64,000 nucleotides of DNA from positions 98,688 to 162,687 of the forward strand of contig NZ_JAHLSY010000003.1 of assembly GCF_019049855.1 (NCBI RefSeq). The letters are read 5' to 3'. A program made the position numbers and the translations under genes. This document shows positions 37,372 through 46,096 of this stretch, piece by piece. A model generated the notes under the pieces. The model worked only from the letters and a program-made list of their open reading frames with translations, was not told the DNA's origin and made no database searches. This stretch comes from Hydrogenophilus thiooxidans (GTDB lineage Bacteria > Pseudomonadota > Gammaproteobacteria > Burkholderiales > Rhodocyclaceae). The stretch's first letter is position 1, and each line of letters begins with the position of its first letter.

Positions 37372-38108
37372 TACATATGTTGTCCTCCGTTGATCGCGAT
37401 GTTGGCACCCGTGACGAACGCCGCTTCGTCGCTCGCCAGGTAGGCGACGAGCCCCGCTACCTCTTCCGGTTTACCCAGACGCCCCAACGGGATCTGCGGC
37501 AGGATTTTGCTTTCGAGCACCTCTTTGGGAATCGCCATCACCATCTTGGTACCGATATAGCCCGGCGAAATGGTGTTTACCGTCACGCCATATTTCGCGA
37601 CTTCGAGCGCGAGCGACTTGGTAAACCCGTGCATCCCGGCCTTGGCCGCCGCATAGTTGGTTTGCCCAAACGCCCCTTTCGTGCCATTGACCGACGAGAT
37701 GTTGATGATGCGCCCCCACCCCTTCGCGATCATCTCTTCGATCACCTGCTTGGTCATATTGAAGACGCTGTCGAGGTTGGTGCGCAGCACCGCATCCCAG
37801 TCGGCTTTGGTCATTTTCCGGAACGTCATGTCCCGGGTGATCCCTGCGTTATTGACCAAGACATCGACGGGCCCGACTTCGGCTTTGACCTTCGCGACAC
37901 ATTCGACGCACGAGTCGAAGTCGGCGACATCGACGGGATAGGCCCGGAAGTGGTAGCCCATCTCCGCCATTTTGGTCAACCATTCGGGGGCTTTGGTGTT
38001 GTTGAGCGAATGGGTGACGACGACGCGATACCCCATCGCAGCGAGTTTGATGGAGATCGCTTCGCCCAACCCCCCCATACCTCCGGTTACCAATGCAATG
38101 CGACTCAT
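37368..38108 (-). CDS. phaB: acetoacetyl-CoA reductase, paralogue 2
   Basis: A 246-residue PhaB with TGGMGGLGEAI, NNAGITRD, NISSVNG, YAAAKAG and the end TGANIAINGGQHMY. It shares all catalytic residues with paralogue 1 but differs at many positions along its whole length, so this is an old duplication, not an assembly repeat. AAGGAGGG gives it a strong ribosome site. It lies 63 bases behind phaC and is followed by three hairpins. No thiolase gene (phaA) is seen in the window. Confidence 0.93.
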   Translation of the reverse strand: MSRIALVTGGMGGLGEAISIKLAAMGYRVVVTHSLNNTKAPEWLTKMAEMGYHFRAYPVDVADFDSCVECVAKVKAEVGPVDVLVNNAGITRDMTFRKMTKADWDAVLRTNLDSVFNMTKQVIEEMIAKGWGRIINISSVNGTKGAFGQTNYAAAKAGMHGFTKSLALEVAKYGVTVNTISPGYIGTKMVMAIPKEVLESKILPQIPLGRLGKPEEVAGLVAYLASDEAAFVTGANIAINGGQHMY

Positions 38109-38171
38109 GATTGCTCCCTCCTTGTGGTGTTGAAAACCATTTGACCCTCCCTTTTTCGATTCCACCGCTAC

Positions 38172-39965
38172 TCACACGGCCGCGGCTTCACGCGCTCCTC
38201 GCACGAGCGGCAGCGCCGGTTCTTTGACGTAGCGTCCCGGAGCGGGTTCGATCGGTGGGTATTTGTCGTTTCCGAGCGACTCACGCGCAGGCACCGTTTT
38301 CCCTTTGTGCTCCTTCAGCCAATCGGCCCAATCGTTCCACCAACTCCCGGGGCATTCGCGCGCCGCGGCAAACCATTCGTCCGGCTCCTGCGGCAATTCG
38401 GGATTGACCCAATAACTGCGCCGATTCTTCTTCGCGGGATTGATCGCACCCGCGATATGACCGCTTGCGCCCAACACGAACCGTTTTTCACCCCCCAAAA
38501 GCTGCATCGAATGGTATGCCCCGCGCCACGGAACGATGTGGTCTTCCCGCGCCGCCATTACGTAGGCGGGCGCGGTGATGGCACCGAGATTGACGGGGTA
38601 ACCCAGCATGTTCAATTTATTGGGCAAGCGCAGTTCGTTTTCCAGATACATATGGCGCAAGTAGTAGGTGACGAACGGCCCGGGCAGATTGGTGCTGTCG
38701 CTGTTCCAATAGAGCAGATCGAAGGGCTTGGGTTTTTCCCCCTTCAAATAGTTACCGACGACGTAATTCCAAATGAGGTCGTTTGCCCGCAACATCGAAA
38801 AGACTTGCGCGAGTTCCGACCCCAACATCAAGCCACCTTGGCCGATCGTCGCCTCCCGAGCCGCAACGCTCGCCTCATCCACTAAGCACCCCAGTTCCCC
38901 GCTTTCGGCAAAATCCAAGAGTGTCGTCATCAGGGTCAGACTATGCACGGGCGGATCGCCACGGGCAACCGCAACCGCGAGCGCCGACGCCAGGATCGTT
39001 CCGCCGACGCAGAATCCCAACACGTTGGGATCGGGACAACCGGTGATTTCCCGCACGACTTCGAGCGCTGTGAGCGGCCCCAACGCCAGGTAGTCGTCCC
39101 AGCCGAAATGGACCTCGGAAACCCCTGGGTTTTTCCACGAGATGAGGAAAACCGTATACCCTTGTTCGACCGCAAAGCGCACGAGCGAACTTTCCGGCAC
39201 AAGATCCATGATATAGAACTTGTTGATGCACGGCGGTACGAACAAAAGCGGCCGCTCGCCGACGGTTTCGGTAAGCGGTGCGTATTGGATGAGCTGCATC
39301 AACGGGTTTTCATAAACGACCGCACCCGGGGTCACCGCGAGGTTCTTGCCCACTTCGAACGCGGTTTCGTCGGTCATCGAAATGCGGCCTTTGCGCAGGT
39401 CTGCCAGAAGGTTTTCGATACTGCGACGAATGCTCTCCCCCTGCGTAGCCATCGCCGTTTCGATGAATTCCGGGTTGGTTGCCGGGTAATTACTGGGGGC
39501 AAGCGCATCGAGCCATTGACGCACCACGAATTTCACCCGGCATTTGGTCTTTCCGTCCGGGAAATCGGACGCTTCGACCAGCTCCATCACCAGTTGGCTG
39601 AACACAAGGTACGACTGCCGCCAATAGTCGGCAATCGGGTTCGCTTTCCATGCCGGTGCGGAGAAACGCCGGTCCTGCTCAACCTCCGGCACCACGGGTT
39701 CGGTACGGCGATGGATGAAGCGATCCCACAATTGGCTCTGCGCGCTCAGCCACCGATTGCCCCATTCGCGCCATTTCTCTGGCCGCTGCATCCAGCGCGC
39801 GAAGAGTTCCGTGAGTTCGGGTGGCATCGGCGGCAGCGCGGGCATACCCGGAAAAGAGGGCATGCCTCCGCCCGGCATGGGGAAGTTCGGCACGCCAGGA
39901 AATGGGCTACCGCTGGCGGCATTGGACATCATCGCGGCGGGAAACGCGAAGGGAAATGGTTGCAT
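38172..39965 (-). CDS. phaC: class I polyhydroxyalkanoate synthase
   Basis: A 597-residue PhaC that joins 3-hydroxyacyl-CoA units into polyester on the granule. The first 50 residues are rich in Pro, Gly and Met and look disordered; the N-terminal domain then runs to about 200, and the alpha/beta-hydrolase domain holds the lipase-like box GFCVGG with the nucleophile Cys near residue 316, the Asp in AREDHIVPW near 474 and the His in GASGHIAG near 502. Length fits class I. A GAGGAGGAG ribosome site precedes the ATG. It begins only 18 bases behind pgeF, so it may be read through from rluD-pgeF or use a promoter inside pgeF. Confidence 0.96.
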   Translation of the reverse strand: MQPFPFAFPAAMMSNAASGSPFPGVPNFPMPGGGMPSFPGMPALPPMPPELTELFARWMQRPEKWREWGNRWLSAQSQLWDRFIHRRTEPVVPEVEQDRRFSAPAWKANPIADYWRQSYLVFSQLVMELVEASDFPDGKTKCRVKFVVRQWLDALAPSNYPATNPEFIETAMATQGESIRRSIENLLADLRKGRISMTDETAFEVGKNLAVTPGAVVYENPLMQLIQYAPLTETVGERPLLFVPPCINKFYIMDLVPESSLVRFAVEQGYTVFLISWKNPGVSEVHFGWDDYLALGPLTALEVVREITGCPDPNVLGFCVGGTILASALAVAVARGDPPVHSLTLMTTLLDFAESGELGCLVDEASVAAREATIGQGGLMLGSELAQVFSMLRANDLIWNYVVGNYLKGEKPKPFDLLYWNSDSTNLPGPFVTYYLRHMYLENELRLPNKLNMLGYPVNLGAITAPAYVMAAREDHIVPWRGAYHSMQLLGGEKRFVLGASGHIAGAINPAKKNRRSYWVNPELPQEPDEWFAAARECPGSWWNDWADWLKEHKGKTVPARESLGNDKYPPIEPAPGRYVKEPALPLVRGAREAAAV

Positions 39966-39983
39966 CGGGTGACTCCTCCTCTC

Positions 39984-40763
39984 CTAGGGGTATTCTGGTC
40001 GCGGTTGTAATGCGGCCAACGTCGCGAACCGTCCGGTTTGCGGCCCGTCTCGGCGATGAGAATACCATAGCCCATTTTCCCAGGTACAGAGTCCGCTGGG
40101 AAGGACGGATTGCGCGCCCAAACGCTTCAACTGCTCGGCGGCAATCGCGCCAAGGTCAACCGTGTAGTGGCCCGCGCGCTTTCCGTTACGCACGGCTTGC
40201 GCCACCCAAGGGCCGAGTGCGGTGAGCGCTTCGATCACCGGAGCATCGACCTCGTAGCACCGGCCGCAGATCGCGGGACCGATCCACGCGGCGAACGGGG
40301 CATCCCCGAGCGCGGCGACAGCGCGCGCCAAGATACCAGCAGCCAGCCCTCGCCACCCTGCATGCGCCACCGCAAGCCGCGCCCCATCGCTCCGTACCAG
40401 GACCACCGGCAAGCAGTCCGCGGTAAGTAGCGCCAGCCAACGCCCCGCGCGCGCCGTGGTTGCCCCGTCGGCTTGCGGAGGAGCGTGGCCGGATGGATCG
40501 GCTGCGTCCGCATCCCAAATGGTCGTGCCATGCACCTGCTTGAGCCACAGTGGGTCGCTGCCCAAGGTTGCGCGCAACCGCGCGCGGTTTTCCGCAACTG
40601 CGGCCGTGTCGTCGCCAACGTGGTCAGCCAGATTGAGCGCGTGATAGCCACCTGCGCTGACGCCACCGGTACGCGTCGTCAGCCGGATTGTCACGCCGTA
40701 GGGGCGCAGTGCAGTAACGGTAAGGAGCAGTAATTCGTCCATGTTTTCGTTATAGCCGCTCAT
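39984..40763 (-). CDS. pgeF: peptidoglycan editing factor / multicopper-like polyphenol oxidase fold
   Basis: A 259-residue protein of the YfiH/YlmD (DUF152) family. Metal-site residues are seen in WLKQVHGT, LTADCLPVVL and VAHAGWRGLAAGI, with IGPAICGRCYEV further on. From established work, E. coli PgeF (YfiH) removes wrongly added Ser from muropeptide precursors; other members were described as laccase-like or purine nucleoside phosphorylases. The ATG overlaps the rluD stop (ATGA), a conserved pairing. Confidence 0.92.
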   Translation of the reverse strand: MSGYNENMDELLLLTVTALRPYGVTIRLTTRTGGVSAGGYHALNLADHVGDDTAAVAENRARLRATLGSDPLWLKQVHGTTIWDADAADPSGHAPPQADGATTARAGRWLALLTADCLPVVLVRSDGARLAVAHAGWRGLAAGILARAVAALGDAPFAAWIGPAICGRCYEVDAPVIEALTALGPWVAQAVRNGKRAGHYTVDLGAIAAEQLKRLGAQSVLPSGLCTWENGLWYSHRRDGPQTGRFATLAALQPRPEYP

Positions 40764-41710
40764 TGCGCGGCGCGCAACGTGTGCAACAGTTCGGCCAAGT
40801 CGTCCGGTAATGGCGAATGAAACGTCATCGTCTCGTCATGGACCGGATGGCGAAACGTGAGGCGACTGGCGTGTAGTGCCTGGCGTGCCAACGGCCATTG
40901 GCGCACTTTCGCATTGCCGTAGAGGGGGTCGCCAATCAGGGGGTGGCCCAGATGGGCGAGATGGACGCGAATCTGGTGGGTGCGCCCCGATTCGAGATCG
41001 CACTGCACGAGGGTAGCCGTGTCGCCGAACGTTTCCAACGGCGTCACATGGGTGACGGCAGGTTTGCCATGCGGCACCACGGCCATCTTGACCCGCTGTG
41101 TGGGGTGGCGTCCAATCGGCGCCGCAACGGTGGTCTTGCGTTCGATCCGACCGACGGTTATCGCCCAATAGCGGCGCGCGATCGTGCGCGCGGCCAATGC
41201 AGCGACCAATTGCTGATGGGCAACGGGCGTTTTCGCCACCACCATCAGTCCGCTGGTCTCTTTGTCCAACCGGTGAACGATGCCCGCGCGCGGGAGGTTC
41301 GACAGCGCGGCGTCGTACGCCAAGAGCCAATTCATCAGGGTGCCACTGCGGTGTCCCGCGCCCGGATGGACCACCCAACCCGCTGGCTTGTCGAGCACCA
41401 GCAGATGATCGTCTTCGAAGACGATGGGCAAAATCCGTGGCTCTGGCCGATCGACGCATACCGGTTCGATCGTGACGGCAGCCACCACCTCAGCGCCCGG
41501 CGCCAGCGTATGTTTTGGGGAACAAATCGGTTCGCCGTCGACGAGTACGCACCCTTCCCGGATCCACCTCTGCCACTGCGAGCGGGAAAATTCCGGTGCG
41601 TGCTCGGCGAGCCATTTGTCCAGGCGCACGAACGACGCGTCGGACGCGACCCGCCAATGGTATTCCGTTCTATAATCGTCAAGCTCTTCCACAGATGAGA
41701 TAGTATTCAT
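40760..41710 (-). CDS. rluD: 23S rRNA pseudouridine synthase RluD
   Basis: A 316-residue pseudouridine synthase for positions 1911, 1915 and 1917 of helix 69. An S4 domain (about 25-85, VRLDKWLAEHAPEFSRSQWQRWI) precedes the catalytic domain with HRLDKETSG near residue 147 (catalytic Asp), SGRTHQIRVHLA and IGDPLYGN. The ATG shares two bases with the ATG of divergent bamD (CATG at 41708-41711); an alternative GTG six codons in would remove this overlap. The rluD-pgeF and rluD/bamD arrangements are common in proteobacteria. Confidence 0.93.
   Translation of the reverse strand: MNTISSVEELDDYRTEYHWRVASDASFVRLDKWLAEHAPEFSRSQWQRWIREGCVLVDGEPICSPKHTLAPGAEVVAAVTIEPVCVDRPEPRILPIVFEDDHLLVLDKPAGWVVHPGAGHRSGTLMNWLLAYDAALSNLPRAGIVHRLDKETSGLMVVAKTPVAHQQLVAALAARTIARRYWAITVGRIERKTTVAAPIGRHPTQRVKMAVVPHGKPAVTHVTPLETFGDTATLVQCDLESGRTHQIRVHLAHLGHPLIGDPLYGNAKVRQWPLARQALHASRLTFRHPVHDETMTFHSPLPDDLAELLHTLRAAQ
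41671..41676 (+). promoter_or_regulatory. possible -10 box of bamD
   Basis: Perfect TATAAT 32 bases before the bamD ATG, inside the 5' end of rluD on the opposite strand. No good -35 at 16-18 bases. Confidence 0.45.
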
Positions 41711-42506
41711 GAAACGTTGGTTTCTTGTGACGATGGCCGCCGCAACACTTGCCGGCTGTGGGTTGCTCCCCGAAAAGATCGACGAAACGCGCTCATGGAA
41801 CGCGCAAAAGCTCTATAGCGAAGCGCGGGCGGCAATGGACGATGGCGACTATCAGCGTGCTGCCGAGCTCTTGGAAAAGCTGGAATCGCGCTACCCCTTC
41901 GGCCGTTATGCGCAGCAGGCGCAAATCGAAACGGCCTATGCTTACTACAAACAAGGGGAGCCGGAGCTCGCGCTGGCGGCGATCGAGCGCTTCTTGCGGC
42001 TCCACCCGGACCATCCGAACCTCGATTATATGCTCTACCTCAAAGGGCTGATCCTCTTCAACGAAGACCGCAGCCTCTTTGCCGCGCTCGGCAACCAAGA
42101 CATGAGCGAGCGCGACCCGAAAGCGGCAAAAGAGTCGCTCGAAGTATTCCTGGAGCTGTTGCGCCGCTTTCCGGAAAGCAAATACGCGGAAGACGCCGAG
42201 GCCCGGGTCATCTACTTGCGCAACAGCCTGGCGCGGCATGAGCTCCACGTGGCCCGTTACTATCTCAAGCGCGGCGCTTATCTGGCCGCGGCCAACCGCG
42301 CGAAGGTGGTCGTGACCGATTACTCCGATACCCCACTCGTCGAAGACGCGCTTTGGCTGATGCGCGAAGCGTATGACCGCTTAGGGCTCACCGATCTCAA
42401 AACCGACGCGGAACGTGTGTTACAACTCAACTTTCCCGATTCCGACTACCTCAAATATGGGGAGCGGCGAAGTAAAGACGAAAAACCGTGGTGGCAGTTC
42501 TGGTGA
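41709..42506 (+). CDS. bamD: outer-membrane assembly lipoprotein BamD
   Basis: A 265-residue lipoprotein of the BAM complex. The signal peptide ends in the lipobox LAGC (acylated Cys at residue 17). The mature part is a chain of five TPR motifs (for example YSEARAAMDDGDYQRAAELLEKLESRYPFG in parts, and NSLARHELHVARYYLKRGAYLAAANRAK). BamD is the essential partner of BamA for beta-barrel insertion. It is head to head with rluD, sharing start-codon bases, and ends in a terminator. Confidence 0.95.
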   Translation: MKRWFLVTMAAATLAGCGLLPEKIDETRSWNAQKLYSEARAAMDDGDYQRAAELLEKLESRYPFGRYAQQAQIETAYAYYKQGEPELALAAIERFLRLHPDHPNLDYMLYLKGLILFNEDRSLFAALGNQDMSERDPKAAKESLEVFLELLRRFPESKYAEDAEARVIYLRNSLARHELHVARYYLKRGAYLAAANRAKVVVTDYSDTPLVEDALWLMREAYDRLGLTDLKTDAERVLQLNFPDSDYLKYGERRSKDEKPWWQFW

Positions 42507-42548
42507 TCTGTCACGCGGTTTGATCTCTTTCGCGCCGAGAGCCTGATG

Positions 42549-42572
42549 AAGCGCCCACGATGGGCGCTTTTT
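42549..42572 (+). terminator. rho-independent terminator of bamD
   Basis: AAGCGCCCA, loop CGA, TGGGCGCTT, then TTT: nine-bp stem 42 bases behind the bamD stop. Confidence 0.9.
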
Positions 42573-42596
42573 CGTCTTCATTTGCGTGCAAAAAAC

Positions 42597-42622
42597 AAAA
42601 AAGCCCCGGATTGAACCGGGGC
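42597..42622 (-). terminator. terminator of tRNA-Arg
   Basis: Minus strand: GCCCCGG, six-base loop, CCGGGGC, then six T and a further T-rich stretch, 14 bases behind the tRNA 3' end. Confidence 0.85.
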
Positions 42623-42635
42623 CTTAGGTATTCTT

Positions 42636-42712
42636 TGGCGCGCCCGGAAGGATTCGAACCTCCGACCACCTGGTTCGTAGCCAGGTACTCTATCCAACTG
42701 AGCTACGGGCGC
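42636..42712 (-). tRNA. tRNA-Arg (anticodon ACG)
   Basis: Acceptor stem GCGCCCG / CGGGCGC, D-arm GCTCAGTTGGATAGAGT, anticodon stem CCTGG / CCAGG with loop CTACGAA (anticodon ACG at 42676-42678), T-arm GGAGGTTCGAATCCTTC, encoded CCA at 42636-42638. The A34 is expected to be changed to inosine by TadA so that it reads CGU, CGC and CGA. Confidence 0.97.
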
Positions 42713-42733
42713 TTCGCGTTGCGCGAGACCGTT

Positions 42734-42761
42734 ATTCTAGCAAAACCGCATGCCTTGTCAA
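42734..42761 (-). promoter_or_regulatory. strong promoter of tRNA-Arg
   Basis: Minus-strand TTGACA (42756-42761), 16 bases, TAGAAT (42734-42739). The expected start is about 15 bases before the mature tRNA 5' end. Confidence 0.85.
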
Positions 42762-42783
42762 CGGCCCCGCAGACGCTTTAGGT

Positions 42784-45147
42784 TTATTGCTTGCGGTGGT
42801 TCGCCAGTCGCAACCAGGTATCGATCACGGTATCCGGGTTGAGCGAAATCGTTTGAATTCCGCGATCCATGAGCCACTCGGCAAAGTCGGGGTGGTCCGA
42901 CGGCCCTTGACCGCAGATCCCGACGTACTTCCCGAGTTTGTTGCACGCGTCGATCGCCATCCCAAGGAGGATGCGAACCGCCGGATCGCGTTCGTCGAAC
43001 GATTCGGCAACCAACCCCGAGTCGCGGTCAAGCCCAAGGGTCAGTTGCGTGAGGTCGTTCGAACCGATCGAGAAACCGTCGAAGCGCGCCAGGAACGCTT
43101 CCGCCAACAGCGCATTGCTGGGCACCTCACACATCATGATGAGTTCAAGCCCGTTTTGGCCCTGCACAAGGCCGTTCGCCGCAAGGAGCTTGATCACCCG
43201 TTCGCCCTCTTTCACCGTCCGGACGAACGGCACCATGATCTTGACGTTGGTGAGCCCCATCACGTCGCGGACTTTCTTGAGCGCTTCGCACTCCATTTCG
43301 AAGCAGTCGCGGAAGCTCGGCGCAATGTAGCGTGCAGCACCTCGGAAACCGAGCATCGGGTTCTCTTCTTCCGGCTCGTAGATTTCACCGGCAAGGAGTT
43401 TGCGGTATTCGTTCGACTTGAAGTCGGAAAGACGAACGATCACCGGGTTGGGGTAGAACGCCGCAGCGATCGTCGCGACCCCTTCGGCCAGTTTTTCGAC
43501 GAAGAAGGCGCGCGGGCTTTCATAACCCCGCGCACGGCGCTCGATCTCTTCGCGGATCGACGCCGGAATGCGGTCGATTTCGAGAATCGCGCGCGGGTGG
43601 ATCCCGATCACGTTGTTGATGATGAACTCAAGCCGCGCCAATCCGACACCGGCGTTGGGAATCTGGGCAAACTCGAACGCGAGCTCCGGGTTGCCGACGT
43701 TCATCATGATTTTCACCGGCAATTCGGGCAGTTCGCCGAGATCGGTGCGCTGCACTTCGAATTCGAGCGCCCCACGATAGACGTAACCGGTATCCCCTTC
43801 CGCACATGAGACGGTAACCGTTTCACCGTCTTTGAGGACTTCGGTGGCGTCGCCACACCCAACGATCGCAGGCACCCCCAGTTCCCGCGCGATGATCGCC
43901 GCGTGACAGGTACGCCCACCCCGGTTGGTGATGATTGCCGCGGCGCGCTTCATCACCGGCTCCCAGTTGGGGTCGGTCATGTCGGTGACGAGCACGTCAC
44001 CCGCCTGCACTTTTTCGATTTCGCTGATGTCTTTGACAATACGCACTTTACCGACGGCGACCTTCTGGCCGATCGCCCGCCCTTGCACGATCGCTTTGCC
44101 GTGCTGCTTGAGGCGGAATTTTTCGAGCACGCGGCCACTTTCCTGAGATTTGACCGTCTCAGGACGCGCTTGCAAGATGTAAATCTTGCCGTCGATCCCG
44201 TCTTTCCCCCATTCGATGTCCATCGGCCGCCCGTAGTGCTGCTCGATGATCAGCGCATAGCGGGCGAGTTCGAGGATATCCTCGTCGCTGATACAGAAAC
44301 GATTGCGCTCTTCCGGGGTGGTGTCCACCTCTTTGACGCGCCCTGCTTCGCCGGGCGTCGTGAAAACCATCTTGATCAGTTTGGAGCCGAGCGAACGGCG
44401 GATGATCGCCGGTTTGCCCTGCGCCAAGGTAGGCTTGTGCACGTAGAATTCGTCCGGGTTCACTGCGCCCTGGACGACCATTTCCCCCAGGCCGTAGGAG
44501 GCGGTGATGAAAACGACGTCGCGAAAGCCCGATTCGGTGTCGAGCGTAAACATCACCCCGGACGCACCGACGTCGGAGCGCACCATTCGCTGCACCCCCG
44601 CCGAAAGCGCCACCTCGGCGTGACGGAACCCTTTATGGACCCGGTACGCGATCGCACGATCGTTGTAGAGCGACGCAAACACCTCTTTGATCGCGTGCAG
44701 GATGTTTTCGATGCCGCGCACGTTAAGGAGCGTCTCTTGCTGCCCAGCAAACGAAGCATCGGGCAGATCTTCGGCAGTGGCCGACGAACGGACGGCAAAA
44801 CTCCCTTCACCCTCGCGGGTGATTTCGGCGTACGCGGCACGGATCTGCGCCTCGAGCTCTGCTGGGAATGGCGCTTGCATCACCATTTGACGGATCGCAG
44901 CGCCGGTGCGCGCCAGTGCCGCAAAGTCGTCGACGTCAAGCCCTTCGAGCAGATCGTGAATCTTTTGCCGCAACCCATTGTCGTCGAGGAAGCGCCAAAA
45001 GGCCTCGGCCGTCGTGGCGAAACCATCCGGCACGCGGACACTGTCAGGCAACTGGCTGATCATTTCACCCAGCGACGCGTTCTTGCCACCGACTTGGGCC
45101 ACATCGGACATGCGCAACTCGCGCAATGGGATCACGTAACGGGTCAT
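42784..45147 (-). CDS. ppsA: phosphoenolpyruvate synthase
   Basis: A 787-residue pyruvate, water dikinase that makes PEP from pyruvate and ATP for gluconeogenesis. The N-terminal nucleotide-grasp domain ([35 protein letters not shown] in parts) is followed by the swivelling domain with the phospho-His in [15 protein letters not shown] near residue 415 and the C-terminal PEP/pyruvate TIM barrel with [17 protein letters not shown] and the catalytic Cys in ICGQGPSD. It is divergent from its regulator ppsR across 96 bases that hold a palindrome. Confidence 0.97.
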   Translation of the reverse strand: MTRYVIPLRELRMSDVAQVGGKNASLGEMISQLPDSVRVPDGFATTAEAFWRFLDDNGLRQKIHDLLEGLDVDDFAALARTGAAIRQMVMQAPFPAELEAQIRAAYAEITREGEGSFAVRSSATAEDLPDASFAGQQETLLNVRGIENILHAIKEVFASLYNDRAIAYRVHKGFRHAEVALSAGVQRMVRSDVGASGVMFTLDTESGFRDVVFITASYGLGEMVVQGAVNPDEFYVHKPTLAQGKPAIIRRSLGSKLIKMVFTTPGEAGRVKEVDTTPEERNRFCISDEDILELARYALIIEQHYGRPMDIEWGKDGIDGKIYILQARPETVKSQESGRVLEKFRLKQHGKAIVQGRAIGQKVAVGKVRIVKDISEIEKVQAGDVLVTDMTDPNWEPVMKRAAAIITNRGGRTCHAAIIARELGVPAIVGCGDATEVLKDGETVTVSCAEGDTGYVYRGALEFEVQRTDLGELPELPVKIMMNVGNPELAFEFAQIPNAGVGLARLEFIINNVIGIHPRAILEIDRIPASIREEIERRARGYESPRAFFVEKLAEGVATIAAAFYPNPVIVRLSDFKSNEYRKLLAGEIYEPEEENPMLGFRGAARYIAPSFRDCFEMECEALKKVRDVMGLTNVKIMVPFVRTVKEGERVIKLLAANGLVQGQNGLELIMMCEVPSNALLAEAFLARFDGFSIGSNDLTQLTLGLDRDSGLVAESFDERDPAVRILLGMAIDACNKLGKYVGICGQGPSDHPDFAEWLMDRGIQTISLNPDTVIDTWLRLANHRKQ

Positions 45148-45181
45148 GCCAATACTCCCTGGAGGATCGGATAAAATAACT

Positions 45182-45200
45182 AGCCATTATTCTAATGGCT
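45182..45200. promoter_or_regulatory. palindrome in the ppsA/ppsR divergent promoter region
   Basis: AGCCATTA, TTC, TAATGGCT: a perfect 8-bp inverted repeat in the middle of the 96-base gap. It overlaps -10-like boxes of both directions (TAGAAT on the minus strand, TCTAAT on the plus strand), so it could be an operator for a shared regulator. No regulator gene is adjacent. Confidence 0.5.
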
Positions 45201-45243
45201 TTACTGCCATTTCAATCCTTTTTAGCCGATCAAGGATGCTCCG

Positions 45244-46083
45244 ATGCCGATTCCGCGCAAACGCCACGTCTTTTATGTCTCCGACGGTACGGGCGTCACC
45301 GCGGAGATGTTGGGCGAAAGCCTCCTGGCCCAGTTTCCCGACCTCGACTACGTGGTGGTGCGCGCCCCGTTCGTCGATTCCCCGCAAAAAGCGGGCGAAC
45401 TGGTCAGCAAGATTGAACGGGTCGCCCAAGGAAGCGGTTTTCGTCCTATCGTCTTCTCGACGCTGGTCAAACCGGAAGTCCTGGCCGTGATCCAGAACGG
45501 TCCCGGCCTGGTGATGGACCTCTTCGGCGCCTTCATCGACCCGCTCGAGCGCGAATTCGGCATGGAGAGCACCCACACCGTCGGCCGCTTTCACGGAATG
45601 CGGGACACGCACAGCTATCACCGCCGCATCGAGGCGATCAACTTCGCATTGGCGCACGACGATGGCATTACCCAAGACCATACGCTGGTCGAAGCCGACA
45701 TCATCTTGATCGGGGTTTCGCGTTCGGGCAAAACCCCGACCAGCCTCTACCTTGCGATGACCTACGCGATCAAAGCGGCCAATTACCCACTGATTCCCGA
45801 AGACCTAGAGCGCATGCGCTTACCGGAAGCGCTGCGACCGCACCGTGAAAAACTCTTCGGGCTGACGATTGCACCCGAACGCTTGGCGCAAATCCGTTCC
45901 GAACGGCGCCCGAACAGCGCCTACGCCGATTTGGCCAATTGCCGCCGTGAAATCGAACTGGCGCTGGAGTTGATGCGACGGGAAGGAATCCCGTGGCTCG
46001 ACACCACGACGAAATCGATTGAAGAGATCGCGGCAGTGGTGATGCTCCATCTCGAAAAGATCCGCCGCTACCAAGACTTGTAA
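45244..46083 (+). CDS. ppsR: PEP synthase regulatory protein (kinase/pyrophosphorylase)
   Basis: A 279-residue DUF299-family enzyme. It begins HVFYVSDGTGVTAEMLGESLL, carries the P-loop GVSRSGKTPTSLYLA near residue 157, and ends with SIEEIAAVVMLHLEKI. Family members switch PEP synthase off by ADP-dependent phosphorylation of the Thr next to the catalytic His and on again by phosphate-dependent removal. The motif GGRTCHAA in the neighbouring ppsA provides that Thr. Divergent placement supports the pairing. Confidence 0.95.
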   Translation: MPIPRKRHVFYVSDGTGVTAEMLGESLLAQFPDLDYVVVRAPFVDSPQKAGELVSKIERVAQGSGFRPIVFSTLVKPEVLAVIQNGPGLVMDLFGAFIDPLEREFGMESTHTVGRFHGMRDTHSYHRRIEAINFALAHDDGITQDHTLVEADIILIGVSRSGKTPTSLYLAMTYAIKAANYPLIPEDLERMRLPEALRPHREKLFGLTIAPERLAQIRSERRPNSAYADLANCRREIELALELMRREGIPWLDTTTKSIEEIAAVVMLHLEKIRRYQDL

Positions 46084-46096
46084 CGAAAGGGAACCG

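Noticed and set aside
36505..38108. The two phaB genes as an assembly duplication
   Set aside because: They differ in many residues along the full length and in their flanks.
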